Made by a program: the position numbers and the translations under genes. From an uncultured Eubacteriales bacterium (GTDB taxonomy: Bacteria > Bacillota > Clostridia > Oscillospirales > CAG-272), in NCBI GenBank assembly GCA_934489945.1, contig CAKSSY010000036.1, positions 1 to 17,917 on the forward strand: 17,917 bases of DNA, read 5' to 3'. The notes beneath the pieces were generated by a model. The model worked only from the letters and a program-made list of their open reading frames with translations, did no database searches and was not told where the DNA came from. This document shows, one piece after another, positions 7,625 to 14,194 of the stretch (its first letter is position 1; each line of letters starts with the position of its first letter).

Positions 7625-8518
7625 ATGATTCCCCCCCAGTTATTTACCTTTCTTTCGGTTGCGGAGAACGGTAGCTTTTCCAAAACCGCGGAGGCGATGT
7701 TCATTTCTCCCACAGCGGTGATGAAACAGATTGACGCGCTGGAGGGGAGGCTTGGCTTGACTCTCTTTTCCCGTACGAACCGCGGATTGCAACTTACGGA
7801 GGCGGGTAAAAGCGTTCTAGACGACGCGAAATATCTTGTGGATTACGCGGAGCGCGCGGTGGAAAAGGCGCGCGAGATTGACCGTCGGGAAAATCAACGC
7901 TCCATTCGCATCGGTACGTAGGTGATGACCCCCGCAAAATTTATCCTTGACATTTGGGCGGATATTCAACATCTTGCCCCGAATCTGAAGATCGAGTTGA
8001 TTCCGTTTGAAAATACCCCCGAAAACGCGCGTGAAATTCTGCGCAATCTCGGCAAGCAGATTGATGTGGTGGCAGGCATTTACGACGATCGGTTTATGCG
8101 GGAGCGTGGTTTTCGGGTCATTCATCTGGAAAATAAAATCATCTCGTTCGCTGTTTCGATGACAAGTCCGCTTGTAGCAAATGCAGAAATTACCCTTGCG
8201 GATCTGAAAAATACCGGTGTTCTTTTTATCCGTCGCGGATGGAACTGTTATATTGATGAACTGCGTTCCGCCTGTGAAGAGGAGGGGGTAAGGGTGGTGG
8301 ATTTTGAATTTTTCAATCTTGCGGCGTTTAACACGGCGGTCAAAGACAACCTGCCCATCATCGCGGTGGAAGGTTGGGAAAATGTGCATCCGCTTCTTCG
8401 TATTGTGCCGTCAGCGATGCCCGTGACCGCACCTTACGGAATTATGTATTCACCGGAACCGTCAAGACAGGTATGGAAATTTGTCAGGACGGTCGAGGAA
8501 ATTATAAATCGAAAATAG
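7625..8518 (+). pseudogene. LysR-family transcriptional regulator with in-frame amber stop
   Basis: LysR proteins are DNA-binding regulators with an N-terminal winged helix-turn-helix and a periplasmic-binding-like effector domain. The ATG at 7625 lies 7 bases after AAAGGAGG. Residues 1-60 (IPPQLFTFLSVAENGSFSKT and onward, with an AEAMFISPTAVMKQI recognition helix) are typical. Codon 99 is TAG (7919-7921). The same frame then continues through the effector domain (MTPAKFILDIWADIQ to VRTVEEIINRK) to TAG at 8516. The total of 298 codons matches the usual length, so one substitution, for example TCG to TAG, explains the break. The GTG at 7922 has no ribosome site. The final stop overlaps the ribosome site of the next gene. 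Unless amber is read through, only the DNA-binding domain is made. Confidence 0.85.
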
Positions 8519-8530
8519 GAGGAAAATCTC

Positions 8531-9268
8531 ATGAAAATCAAGCAAACTGCAGGACGAACTATTCTCGGTGATTTGCGCCGAAATTTGCCGAGCTGAACGA
8601 CGATGTTCTGTTTGGTGAGGTTTGGTCGGGCGACGGGCTGTCACCGAAAATCCGCTCCATGCTGACCGTTACCACGCTTGTGGCAAAGGGGTTAATGGAT
8701 TCATCGTTTGAGCATCACCTTGCCTTTGCCAAGACAAACGGCGTGACAAAGAGCGAGATGGCAGAGCTTCTTACGCATGTGGCGTTTTATGCCGGCTGGC
8801 AAAACGCATGGGCGGCGTTTCGCAAGGCAAAGGACATTTATGCCGATGACGACGGGAAGTTCGGCGGAATTTTCGGACTTGGTGAACCGAATACGGCTTA
8901 TACACAATATTTTGTCGGCAACTCTTATCTGAATCCGCTGACCGATCCGAAAAAGACCATCTTTATGGCAAATGTAACCTTTGAGCCGAAGTGTCGCAAC
9001 AACTGGCATATCCATCATGCCACAAGTGGCGGCGGACAGATTCTTTTGTGTACGGATGGCAGGGGATGGTATCAGGAAGAGGGAAAGGAAGCACGGGAAC
9101 TGCACCCGGGCGATGTTGTAACGATTCCCGCGGGTGTAAAACACTGGCACGGCGCGGCGAAGGACAGCTGGTTTTCTCATATATATTGCCGTGGAGTGTC
9201 CCGGTGAGAACGGCAGAACCGAATGGTGTGGTGCCGTAAGCGACAAGGAATACGAAGCTCTGAGCTGA
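8531..9268 (+). pseudogene. Carboxymuconolactone decarboxylase/cupin two-domain protein, pseudogene (two frameshifts)
   Basis: The ATG at 8531 follows AGGAGG at 8517-8522. The first 14 codons are normal, then one base is missing near 8573-8576: the frame reads to a TGA, while the next frame gives APKFAELNDDVLFGEVW. The main frame encodes a carboxymuconolactone decarboxylase-like helical domain (SPKIRSMLTVTTLVAKGLMD, LLTHVAFYAGWQNAW) without the CxxC of AhpD. It is followed by a cupin with NNWHIHH and PGDVVTIPAGVKHWHG, which carry the usual metal-ligand histidines. At the (AT)4 run 9179-9186 there appear to be four extra bases. The true tail (IAVECPGENGRTEWCGAVSD) continues in another frame to TGA at 9266-9268. 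Such proteins are found in anaerobe redox/stress clusters; the substrate is unknown. Confidence 0.85.
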
Positions 9269-9316
9269 ACAAAAAGGATGAGGAAGAGCGCGTGTCTTTT
9301 GACAAGTGTTTTGGCT

Positions 9317-9354
9317 TTCACCATAAGTGAATGCGATGAACGTTTCGGAGATTC
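9317..9354 (+). promoter_or_regulatory. Decayed copy of the aldo-keto reductase upstream element
   Basis: This segment matches 10633-10670 at 33 of 38 positions. It keeps a dyad, TTCAC-N5-GTGAA (9317-9331), equivalent to TTAACTATAAGTTAA at the other copy. The -10 equivalent downstream is no longer recognisable. No plus-strand gene follows, because the next gene is the oppositely oriented epimerase pseudogene. It is probably the orphaned regulatory region of a lost gene. Confidence 0.6.
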
Positions 9355-9386
9355 ATGAAAAAGTAAATATTTGTTTTCTGCGTGAA

Positions 9387-10330
9387 TCAGAAGTCCATAA
9401 GAGTATTTTTTTCACGCGATAAGCCGTCGAACAAAGAGGTAAGTTCGCGACGATTAAGCCCGGTATCGTGCAGTATCTTGTGGTTATCCATAATTCTGTC
9501 AAACATTCTGTCATAGCGAAACTGCCACTTCATCCCTATTCCGTAATCGCCGCCTGCCCACGCGCGAAGGTACTCTTCTTCTGTTCCAATCACGTATTTC
9601 AAGCCGAAAATATCTTTATAGTACTGCGCAATTTCGCCCCATGTATGCGTTTCGCTCGTCGTGACGTTATAGTCGTTTTTCAACGCTTTCGGATTGAACA
9701 GCAACCCTTTCATCATTTTGGCGGCGTCACTCGCCCACGTCATTGTCGCCTGAACGTTCATCGCGTTTTCGGCAAGAACGACCGGTTTTCCCTCTTTCAG
9801 CGCGCCCATGATCTGCGGGCGTTCGAGCGTCATGAGTTGGCAACGGTACTTCGAATAGGTTATTGTCGGGCGGATAATCGTCCAGTTGTCTGCATTGTAT
9901 CCGCGCAAAAAGCGTTCGCCCTTTGCCTTATAAATGCTGTAATCATCCGAATAGCGCAGATCATAGTCCGTGCTGACGTCCAGAAGTTGTGGCGAACTTT
10001 CCGTTACAGGGTGACACTGATCGGCAAACACGCGATAAGACGATAAATAGATGTATTGAGAAGTGTGGTCGAGATAAACCGGGATGTATTTGGCAAAGTT
10101 TGCGGTGTTGTAGATCATAAAATCGACCACGGCGTCGAAATTTTCGTCGGCGACTGTCCGCACGACGCTAAGATCAAACATATCCGCCTTAATAAACTTT
10201 ACGTTTTCATAGTCCGCCGGCAAAACGGCATCGTTGGCTATTACGGTGACAGAATAGCCACTCTTAGCAAGAGAGGTACGAGATAAATTCCCATTGCGCC
10301 CGTTCCGCCGATTACAAGAACCTTTTTCAT
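9387..10330 (-). pseudogene. NAD(P)-dependent epimerase / extended short-chain dehydrogenase, N-terminal frameshift
   Basis: The ATG at 10330 lies 8 bases after GGAGG (10339-10343 on the other strand). It opens MKKVLVIGGTGAMGIYLVPL, with the GGxGxxG Rossmann motif for NAD(P) binding. A one-base loss near 10268-10278 throws this frame into a stop within about ten codons. The correct continuation, AKSGYSVTVIANDAVLPADY, is in the frame that runs on to 9387. That frame keeps the Asp-rich NAD region (FIKADMFDL), a catalytic-type Ser segment (YLSSYRVF), YxxxK as YSIYK, and RPTITY. Its length of about 310 residues is normal. A consensus promoter at 10364-10392 still drives it. Internal initiation would give a protein without the cofactor-binding loop, so I call it broken. 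The substrate is unknown, probably a sugar nucleotide or small carbonyl. Confidence 0.8.
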
Positions 10331-10363
10331 AAAAAATCCCTCCGCTTTTTTATTATTATAACC

Positions 10364-10392
10364 ATTATAGCGACTTGACCGACTTTTATCAA
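10364..10392 (-). promoter_or_regulatory. Consensus promoter of the epimerase gene
   Basis: On the minus strand, TTGATA (10392-10387) and TATAAT (10369-10364) are separated by 17 bases. It sits about 35 bases upstream of the start codon, with the ribosome site between them. Confidence 0.75.
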
Positions 10393-10444
10393 TATACTAT
10401 AATATCAAAAAACAGCACAATAGTCTTGTTTTTTGGAGAAAATA

Positions 10445-10589
10445 TCAATGTTGACTTTGAATCGCTGCACATTCGGCAAATACGTGCGGCGGCACTACAC
10501 CTGGCAGGATAAAGGATATGTATTCTCCGGAGCTGTCAAAGCAGGTCAGAAAATTCATCCGGACGGTGGACGAGATCGTCAACCGTTAA
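10445..10589 (+). pseudogene. Remnant of a second LysR-family regulator (C-terminal scraps)
   Basis: Bases 10518-10589 read MYSPELSKQVRKFIRTVDE then IVNR and stop. This is clearly related to the C-terminus of the nearby LysR gene (MYSPEPSRQVWKFVRTVEE then IINRK). About 70 bases upstream, in another frame, NVDFES at 10447-10464 resembles that protein's VVDFEF. The DNA-binding domain and most of the effector domain are missing. The AT-rich stretch at 10380-10440 resembles the promoter zone of the intact LysR copy. A strong terminator follows directly, as expected for the end of a former gene. The longer open frame over this segment is out of frame with the homology and is not a gene. Confidence 0.7.
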
Positions 10590-10599
10590 ACAAATCAGC

Positions 10600-10630
10600 A
10601 AAGCACCTGCCTGCGGGCGGGTGCTTTTTG
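10600..10630 (+). terminator. Intrinsic terminator after the LysR remnant
   Basis: The arms aagcacctgcc (10601-10611) and ggcgggtgctt (10616-10626) form an 11-bp stem with one G-U and a TGCG loop, running into five Ts (10625-10629). It starts 12 bases after the remnant's stop codon and insulates the reductase promoter downstream. Confidence 0.85.
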
Positions 10631-10632
10631 CT

Positions 10633-10696
10633 TTAACTATAAGTTAATGCGTTGAACTTTTCGGAGATTCCGTTTTCCCGTTCTGTGTGATACAAT
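10633..10696 (+). promoter_or_regulatory. Promoter and dyad operator of the aldo-keto reductase gene
   Basis: TTAACTATAAGTTAA (10633-10647) is a perfect dyad with 6-bp arms, of the T-N11-A form common for LysR binding sites. The segment to 10670 is repeated at 9317-9354. An extended -10, TGATACAAT, lies at 10688-10696. No good -35 stands 17 bases before it, which fits an activator-dependent promoter. LysR control is inferred from context. Confidence 0.6.
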
Positions 10697-10729
10697 AAAG
10701 GCACAAAAGAAAAAGGGAGGTGTTCCACA

Positions 10730-11617
10730 ATGGAATTTGTAACGTTATCAAACGGGTTGAAAATGCCGCAGCTCGGCTACGGTGTCTATCAGGTGTCAAA
10801 GGACGAATGCGAGCGGTGCGTGCTGGACGCGCTCTCGGTCGGCTGTCGCCACATTGACACGGCACAAAGCTATTTCAATGAGGAAGAGGTCGGCGAGGCG
10901 ATTACCAAATCCGGCGTGCCGCGTAGCGAGATTTTCCTGACCACTAAGGTCTGGGTGGAGCATTACGGATATGACGAGACGAGGAAATCGGTGCTGGAAT
11001 CCATGCGGAAACTGAAAACCAACTATCTTGATCTGGTACTTCTGGATCAGCCCTTCGCGGATGTTTACGGTGCGTGGAGAGCACTGGAGGATCTGTATGC
11101 CGAGGGCGTGATCAAGGCAATCGGCGTTTCCAATTTCTATCCTGACAGGTTGGTTGACATCTGCTCCTTTGCCCGCATCAAGCCGATGGTCAATCAGGTG
11201 GAGACTCATCCGCACAATCAGCAGACCCAAGCGCACGAATGGATGGTCAAGTACGGCGTACAGCACGAGGCGTGGGCACCGTTCGGCGAAGGCAGAGGCG
11301 GTATGTTCGAAGAGCCTGTGCTTGTGGGAATCGGCAAAAAGTACGGTAAGACTTCGGCACAGGTCATTCTCCGCTGGGAGCTTCAGCACGGGATCGTGGT
11401 CATCCCGAAATCGGTTCACAAGGAGCGGATGGAGCAGAACTTTGATGTGTTCGACTTCACGCTTTCGGACGAGGATATGAAAGCAATCGCGACACTGGAT
11501 AAGAAGCAAAGCTCCTTCTTCTCACACACTGATCCCAAAATGGTGGAGTGGTTTGCCGAAATGGTGGAAAAGCGCAAACACAATCAGGATCATACGAAAG
11601 AAAGGAAAAACTGGTAA
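10730..11617 (+). CDS. Aldo-keto reductase with catalytic His replaced by Asp
   Basis: Aldo-keto reductases are NADPH-dependent (alpha/beta)8-barrel enzymes that reduce aldehydes and ketones. The start has a GGGAGG site about 9 bases upstream, and 295 residues is a normal length. The family signature HIDTAQSYFNEEEVGEAI carries Asp43 and Tyr48, and TTKVW carries Lys73. The fourth catalytic residue lies in a motif usually written LIHQPFGD; here it is LLDQPFAD, so His is replaced by Asp106, one base from a His codon. IPKSVHKERMEQN near residue 225 is the usual cofactor phosphate-binding segment, and GVSNF is present. The gene is expressed from the dyad promoter and is followed after 14 bases by the flavodoxin lipoprotein gene, so they form an operon. 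The chemistry may be altered (His to Glu in AKR1D1 gives double-bond reduction), or the gene may be decaying with its neighbours. Confidence 0.92.
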   Translation: MEFVTLSNGLKMPQLGYGVYQVSKDECERCVLDALSVGCRHIDTAQSYFNEEEVGEAITKSGVPRSEIFLTTKVWVEHYGYDETRKSVLESMRKLKTNYLDLVLLDQPFADVYGAWRALEDLYAEGVIKAIGVSNFYPDRLVDICSFARIKPMVNQVETHPHNQQTQAHEWMVKYGVQHEAWAPFGEGRGGMFEEPVLVGIGKKYGKTSAQVILRWELQHGIVVIPKSVHKERMEQNFDVFDFTLSDEDMKAIATLDKKQSSFFSHTDPKMVEWFAEMVEKRKHNQDHTKERKNW

Positions 11618-11631
11618 GGGGGGAAGTCAAA

Positions 11632-12138
11632 ATGAAAAAGCCGGTTGCACTCTTGCTCGGAATGATCATGATTTTCTCACTTGCGGCTTGCACGGGAACA
11701 ACCCTTGATACACCGTTCGGAACTACGCCCAACAGTAACTCACAAATGACAACAAATGGAACAAACGACACGAAAAAGCCTGACAGCATTACATCGGGAG
11801 CAATCGGTACCATCGGCGTGACCGATCCGACCGTTACGACCGAACCGACTGACACACCGACTGCAAAGGGCAAAACACTTGTCGTTTACTTCTCACGGTC
11901 GTCCTCAGGCAACACCGAGAAAATTGCAAAGCGGATTGTCGAGGCAACCGGTGCCGATCTTGTGAAAATCGAAGCCGCCGAGCCGTACATCGGCAGTTAT
12001 AACGATGTCGCTTACGGCAGAGCCAAGGACGAGCATGACACGAATGCCCGCCCTGAAGTTGTCGCATCCATCTATGCCGCTATCGATATGGGGCGGTATG
12101 GGATGTACTGTGGGAATACGTTGAGAAATATGTACTAA
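11632..12138 (+). pseudogene. Flavodoxin-domain lipoprotein, truncated in the flavin-binding domain
   Basis: The ATG at 11632 lies just after a purine-rich GGGGGGAAG site. Residues 1-20 form a lipoprotein signal (KKPVALLLGMIMIFSLAAC), with Cys20 as the lipidation site. Residues 21-80 are a Thr/Ser/Pro-rich linker. From residue 81, KTLVVYFSRSSSGNTEKIAK is the first strand and FMN-phosphate loop of a flavodoxin. Homology ends around residue 153 (ASIYAAIDMGRYG), where the second half with the isoalloxazine-binding loops should follow. Instead there is a short unrelated tail and stop, giving 168 residues where about 220-240 are expected. In the next frame the tail reads WDVLWEYVEKYVLKR and stop, possibly the end of another gene joined by deletion. 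It is an extracytoplasmic redox lipoprotein in origin, probably inactive now. Confidence 0.75.
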
Positions 12139-12209
12139 AGAGGTGAGTAGGCGTGACGTATAGTTTGTTTTTCAGATATGTTTTGCGTGTCACGCCCCAA
12201 ATTTTTCTT

Positions 12210-12232
12210 CGGCGGCTCAACACCGCCGTTTT
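12210..12232 (+). terminator. Probable intrinsic terminator after the truncated flavodoxin gene
   Basis: The arms cggcgg (12210-12215) and ccgccg (12223-12228) enclose a 7-base loop and run into TTTT. The all-G/C stem is short, so efficiency is uncertain. Upstream, an 8-bp inverted repeat (12150-12157 and 12189-12196) brackets an AT-rich piece of unknown meaning. Confidence 0.5.
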
Positions 12233-12278
12233 GCAAGCAAAAGCAGAAAATTTCCCAAGCAAAGATGAGGACTAAAGT

Positions 12279-13136
12279 ATGACAAACGAATGGAACGAAT
12301 ATAAAGCCTATATCGGTACGCTGACCTATGCCGTAACCGACAAAAAAGAAACCTCTTTTCTCGGTAGGTTCACCTCGGATATGATTAAGGAGTTTTCGGG
12401 GCTTACGCGCATTTTTACAATCCTCGCCCGTGGGTATATCTTTCACAACCCCGACGGGACGCTAAAGGGCGGTGATCCGTATGAGCGCATTGAATATGCG
12501 CGGCGCGCTCTTTGCGCGTGGTGCAGTCTGCCGAGCAACAAAAAAGCCACTCCTACGAAGGAATGGCAGTACAGTACCGATTTTTCAGCGTATCACGAGG
12601 AATTTCCCGAACTTGTCACCGAGAAGGGCGAAGGATGGTATTTCCGTCACGTTCACGCCATTGCCGAATTTGTCTGTAATCATACGGATACGATCAATAA
12701 GCGTTTGCATTGCTTGGCGGAGAGAACGAAGGAATGGGATGCGGCATGGGATAAGAAGGTCAAGCAATATCAAGTGCCGCTTTTCTCGTCGAACACCAAC
12801 GCCGAGTGGCTTTTGTCCTTTGACAGCGCGATTGCCGATGCCTTGGAGCTTGGCGCGTTGCGGTGTGAGGCGGTGACACTTACGGCAGAACAAACAAAGC
12901 GTTTGGAGCTGTTCAGGCCGAAGGACGTGCCGCTGAAGGTGCTGACCACTCTTGCCGAGTATTACGTTGCCAACAAGCAGGAACAGAGCAAATGGGTGAT
13001 ATTGCCCGTCACGAATATCGGCGCATATCTCGGCAGCTCCTCTCTCGGAAGGCAATATTTGAGTAAGATACCGCCCGAACTGATAGAGCGTAAGCAGAGC
13101 AGTTTTGGGGCAAGTGTGTATAGAATGATGATTTGA
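12279..13136 (+). CDS. Uncharacterised protein, 285 residues
   Basis: I do not recognise this gene. The ATG at 12279 follows GATGAGG about 8 bases upstream, and the frame is open for 285 codons with normal codon use. The product has no signal peptide and no membrane segment, so it is probably cytoplasmic. It is rich in Trp, Tyr, Glu and Lys, and looks mostly helical. Landmarks are GRFTSDMIKEFSGLTRIF (residues 29-46), RRALCAWCSLPSN (about 75-87), EGWYFRHVHAIAEFVCNHTD (about 117-136), and a C-terminal segment, TNIGAYLGSSSLGRQYLS (about 244-261). No metal-binding or nucleotide-binding motif stands out. It stands alone between the terminator of the flavodoxin gene and the convergent AraC-type gene, so the context does not suggest a role. 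It marks the right-hand edge of the decayed zone. Confidence 0.75.
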   Translation: MTNEWNEYKAYIGTLTYAVTDKKETSFLGRFTSDMIKEFSGLTRIFTILARGYIFHNPDGTLKGGDPYERIEYARRALCAWCSLPSNKKATPTKEWQYSTDFSAYHEEFPELVTEKGEGWYFRHVHAIAEFVCNHTDTINKRLHCLAERTKEWDAAWDKKVKQYQVPLFSSNTNAEWLLSFDSAIADALELGALRCEAVTLTAEQTKRLELFRPKDVPLKVLTTLAEYYVANKQEQSKWVILPVTNIGAYLGSSSLGRQYLSKIPPELIERKQSSFGASVYRMMI

Positions 13137-13190
13137 AGGATAATTTATCTGTTCTGTATTTTATTTACAATCGCTTCATTTGAATTTTTC

Positions 13191-14045
13191 TTATAAAAAA
13201 TCTTTTTGATAATACTCTCTGAAATGTTTGGGAGAAACACCATATACGCTTGTAAACAAACGACAAAAGTAAAACGGATCGGCAAAGCCCACTGCTTGGG
13301 ATATCTCCTGAATTTTTGCGTCGGTGCTTCTCAAAAGGCTTTCCGCGTTGGAAAGGCGGAGCATATTGCGATATTCCACAGGACTGTTTCCCGACCATTT
13401 CCGAAAGCAACGGTAAAAATACGTTATGCTGACCTCGCTTAACTGTGCATATTTTTCTATTTTTTCACTCTTGTTCCATTCCTCAATTAAGGCTTCTATT
13501 CCTTTTTTGATAGGATAATAAAAGGAATAATTTTGAGAAGAGAAATTTCGGAGCAAATCAAGCAATAAGAAAAGCTCTCCTTTTGTTTTTACAAAATTGC
13601 ATTTTTCTCCATGCGATGCTTCGGTTACTCCGTGGAAAGCATCGTTCAGTTTTTTCAAATGAATGAGCTGTTGATTATTATGAAAATGGGCTATCTGTTC
13701 TATTTTATCGCTTAAAAGCAATTCATTTTGATGATTATCGCAAAAATACAGATTTACCGTGTATGTATCGATTTTTTTTGCATCCTCCGTCACCCGGACG
13801 TAATAACAAGTTCCTTTGGGTATAAACAAAACGTCACCGTTTTTTGCCGCCGTTTTTTGAGTGCCGTCTGAAAGAAAAAACGTCACTTCTGCATCAGAGC
13901 ATACGAAAAAAAGCGCGCTGGAAGGTCGCGCCTTGTATTTGTACAGCGAAAATTCTTTCTTCTGTAACCAATTTTCGTGAAAAACATCGATGATTTCAAA
14001 ATCAATATTTGTATAGCACAGTTTAGTCAAAGAAATGATTTTCAT
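13191..14045 (-). CDS. AraC-family transcriptional regulator
   Basis: AraC-type regulators bind a small molecule and activate nearby promoters. The N-terminal half is a cupin-like sensor (SSALFFVCSDAEVTFFLSDG, then KNGDVLFIPKGTCYYVRVT). The last 95 residues hold the double helix-turn-helix, with YAQLSEVSITYFYRCFRKWS and then IQEISQAVGFADPFYFCRLF and GVSPKHFREY, the standard signature. An ATG 18 bases further upstream is possible, but AAGGAGAG (14059-14052) lies 6 bases before the ATG at 14045 and overlaps the upstream reading, so the 284-residue form is chosen. The gene is divergent from the transporter/glycyl radical enzyme operon, with which it shares a promoter region, and is its likely regulator. 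Base composition is visibly more AT-rich than in the left half of the window, which hints at separate ancestry. Confidence 0.93.
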   Translation of the reverse strand: MKIISLTKLCYTNIDFEIIDVFHENWLQKKEFSLYKYKARPSSALFFVCSDAEVTFFLSDGTQKTAAKNGDVLFIPKGTCYYVRVTEDAKKIDTYTVNLYFCDNHQNELLLSDKIEQIAHFHNNQQLIHLKKLNDAFHGVTEASHGEKCNFVKTKGELFLLLDLLRNFSSQNYSFYYPIKKGIEALIEEWNKSEKIEKYAQLSEVSITYFYRCFRKWSGNSPVEYRNMLRLSNAESLLRSTDAKIQEISQAVGFADPFYFCRLFTSVYGVSPKHFREYYQKDFL

Positions 14046-14075
14046 AGTGCGCTCTCCTTGCATTCTTTTGCTTTC

Positions 14076-14152
14076 ATTATAGCATTATTGTGCAGAAAAG
14101 TCAAGGTCTATCACAATAATACATTTTCATTGCGCTTATCTTCTGCTATAAT
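14076..14152. promoter_or_regulatory. Divergent promoters and operator between the AraC and transporter genes
   Basis: The minus-strand promoter TTGACT (14104-14099) with TATAAT (14081-14076), spacer 17, serves the AraC gene. The plus-strand extended -10 TGCTATAAT (14144-14152) with TTTTCA (14124-14129), spacer 17, serves the operon. Between them is a perfect 9-bp inverted repeat, ATTATTGTG (14084-14092) and CACAATAAT (14112-14120), 19 bases apart. One arm lies inside the AraC promoter spacer and the other just before the operon's -35. This suits a regulator that represses itself and activates the operon, which is inference. Confidence 0.7.
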
Positions 14153-14194
14153 GTAAGTGTGATTTTTGTAGTATCGGGGTGTTTTCAAAAAATC

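Noticed and set aside
7922..8518. Separate gene starting with GTG after the LysR amber codon
   Set aside because: There is no ribosome site, the frame is identical to the upstream half, and the product begins in the middle of a LysR effector domain.
10433..10636. 67-codon plus-strand open frame over the LysR remnant
   Set aside because: The LysR homology at 10518-10589 lies in a different frame, and this frame runs into the terminator hairpin. It is an accidental frame.
12135..12446. Minus-strand open frame with LQNGGVEPPKKNLG across the flavodoxin terminator
   Set aside because: It reads through the terminator hairpin and into the antisense of the 285-residue gene. It has no ribosome site and no family match.
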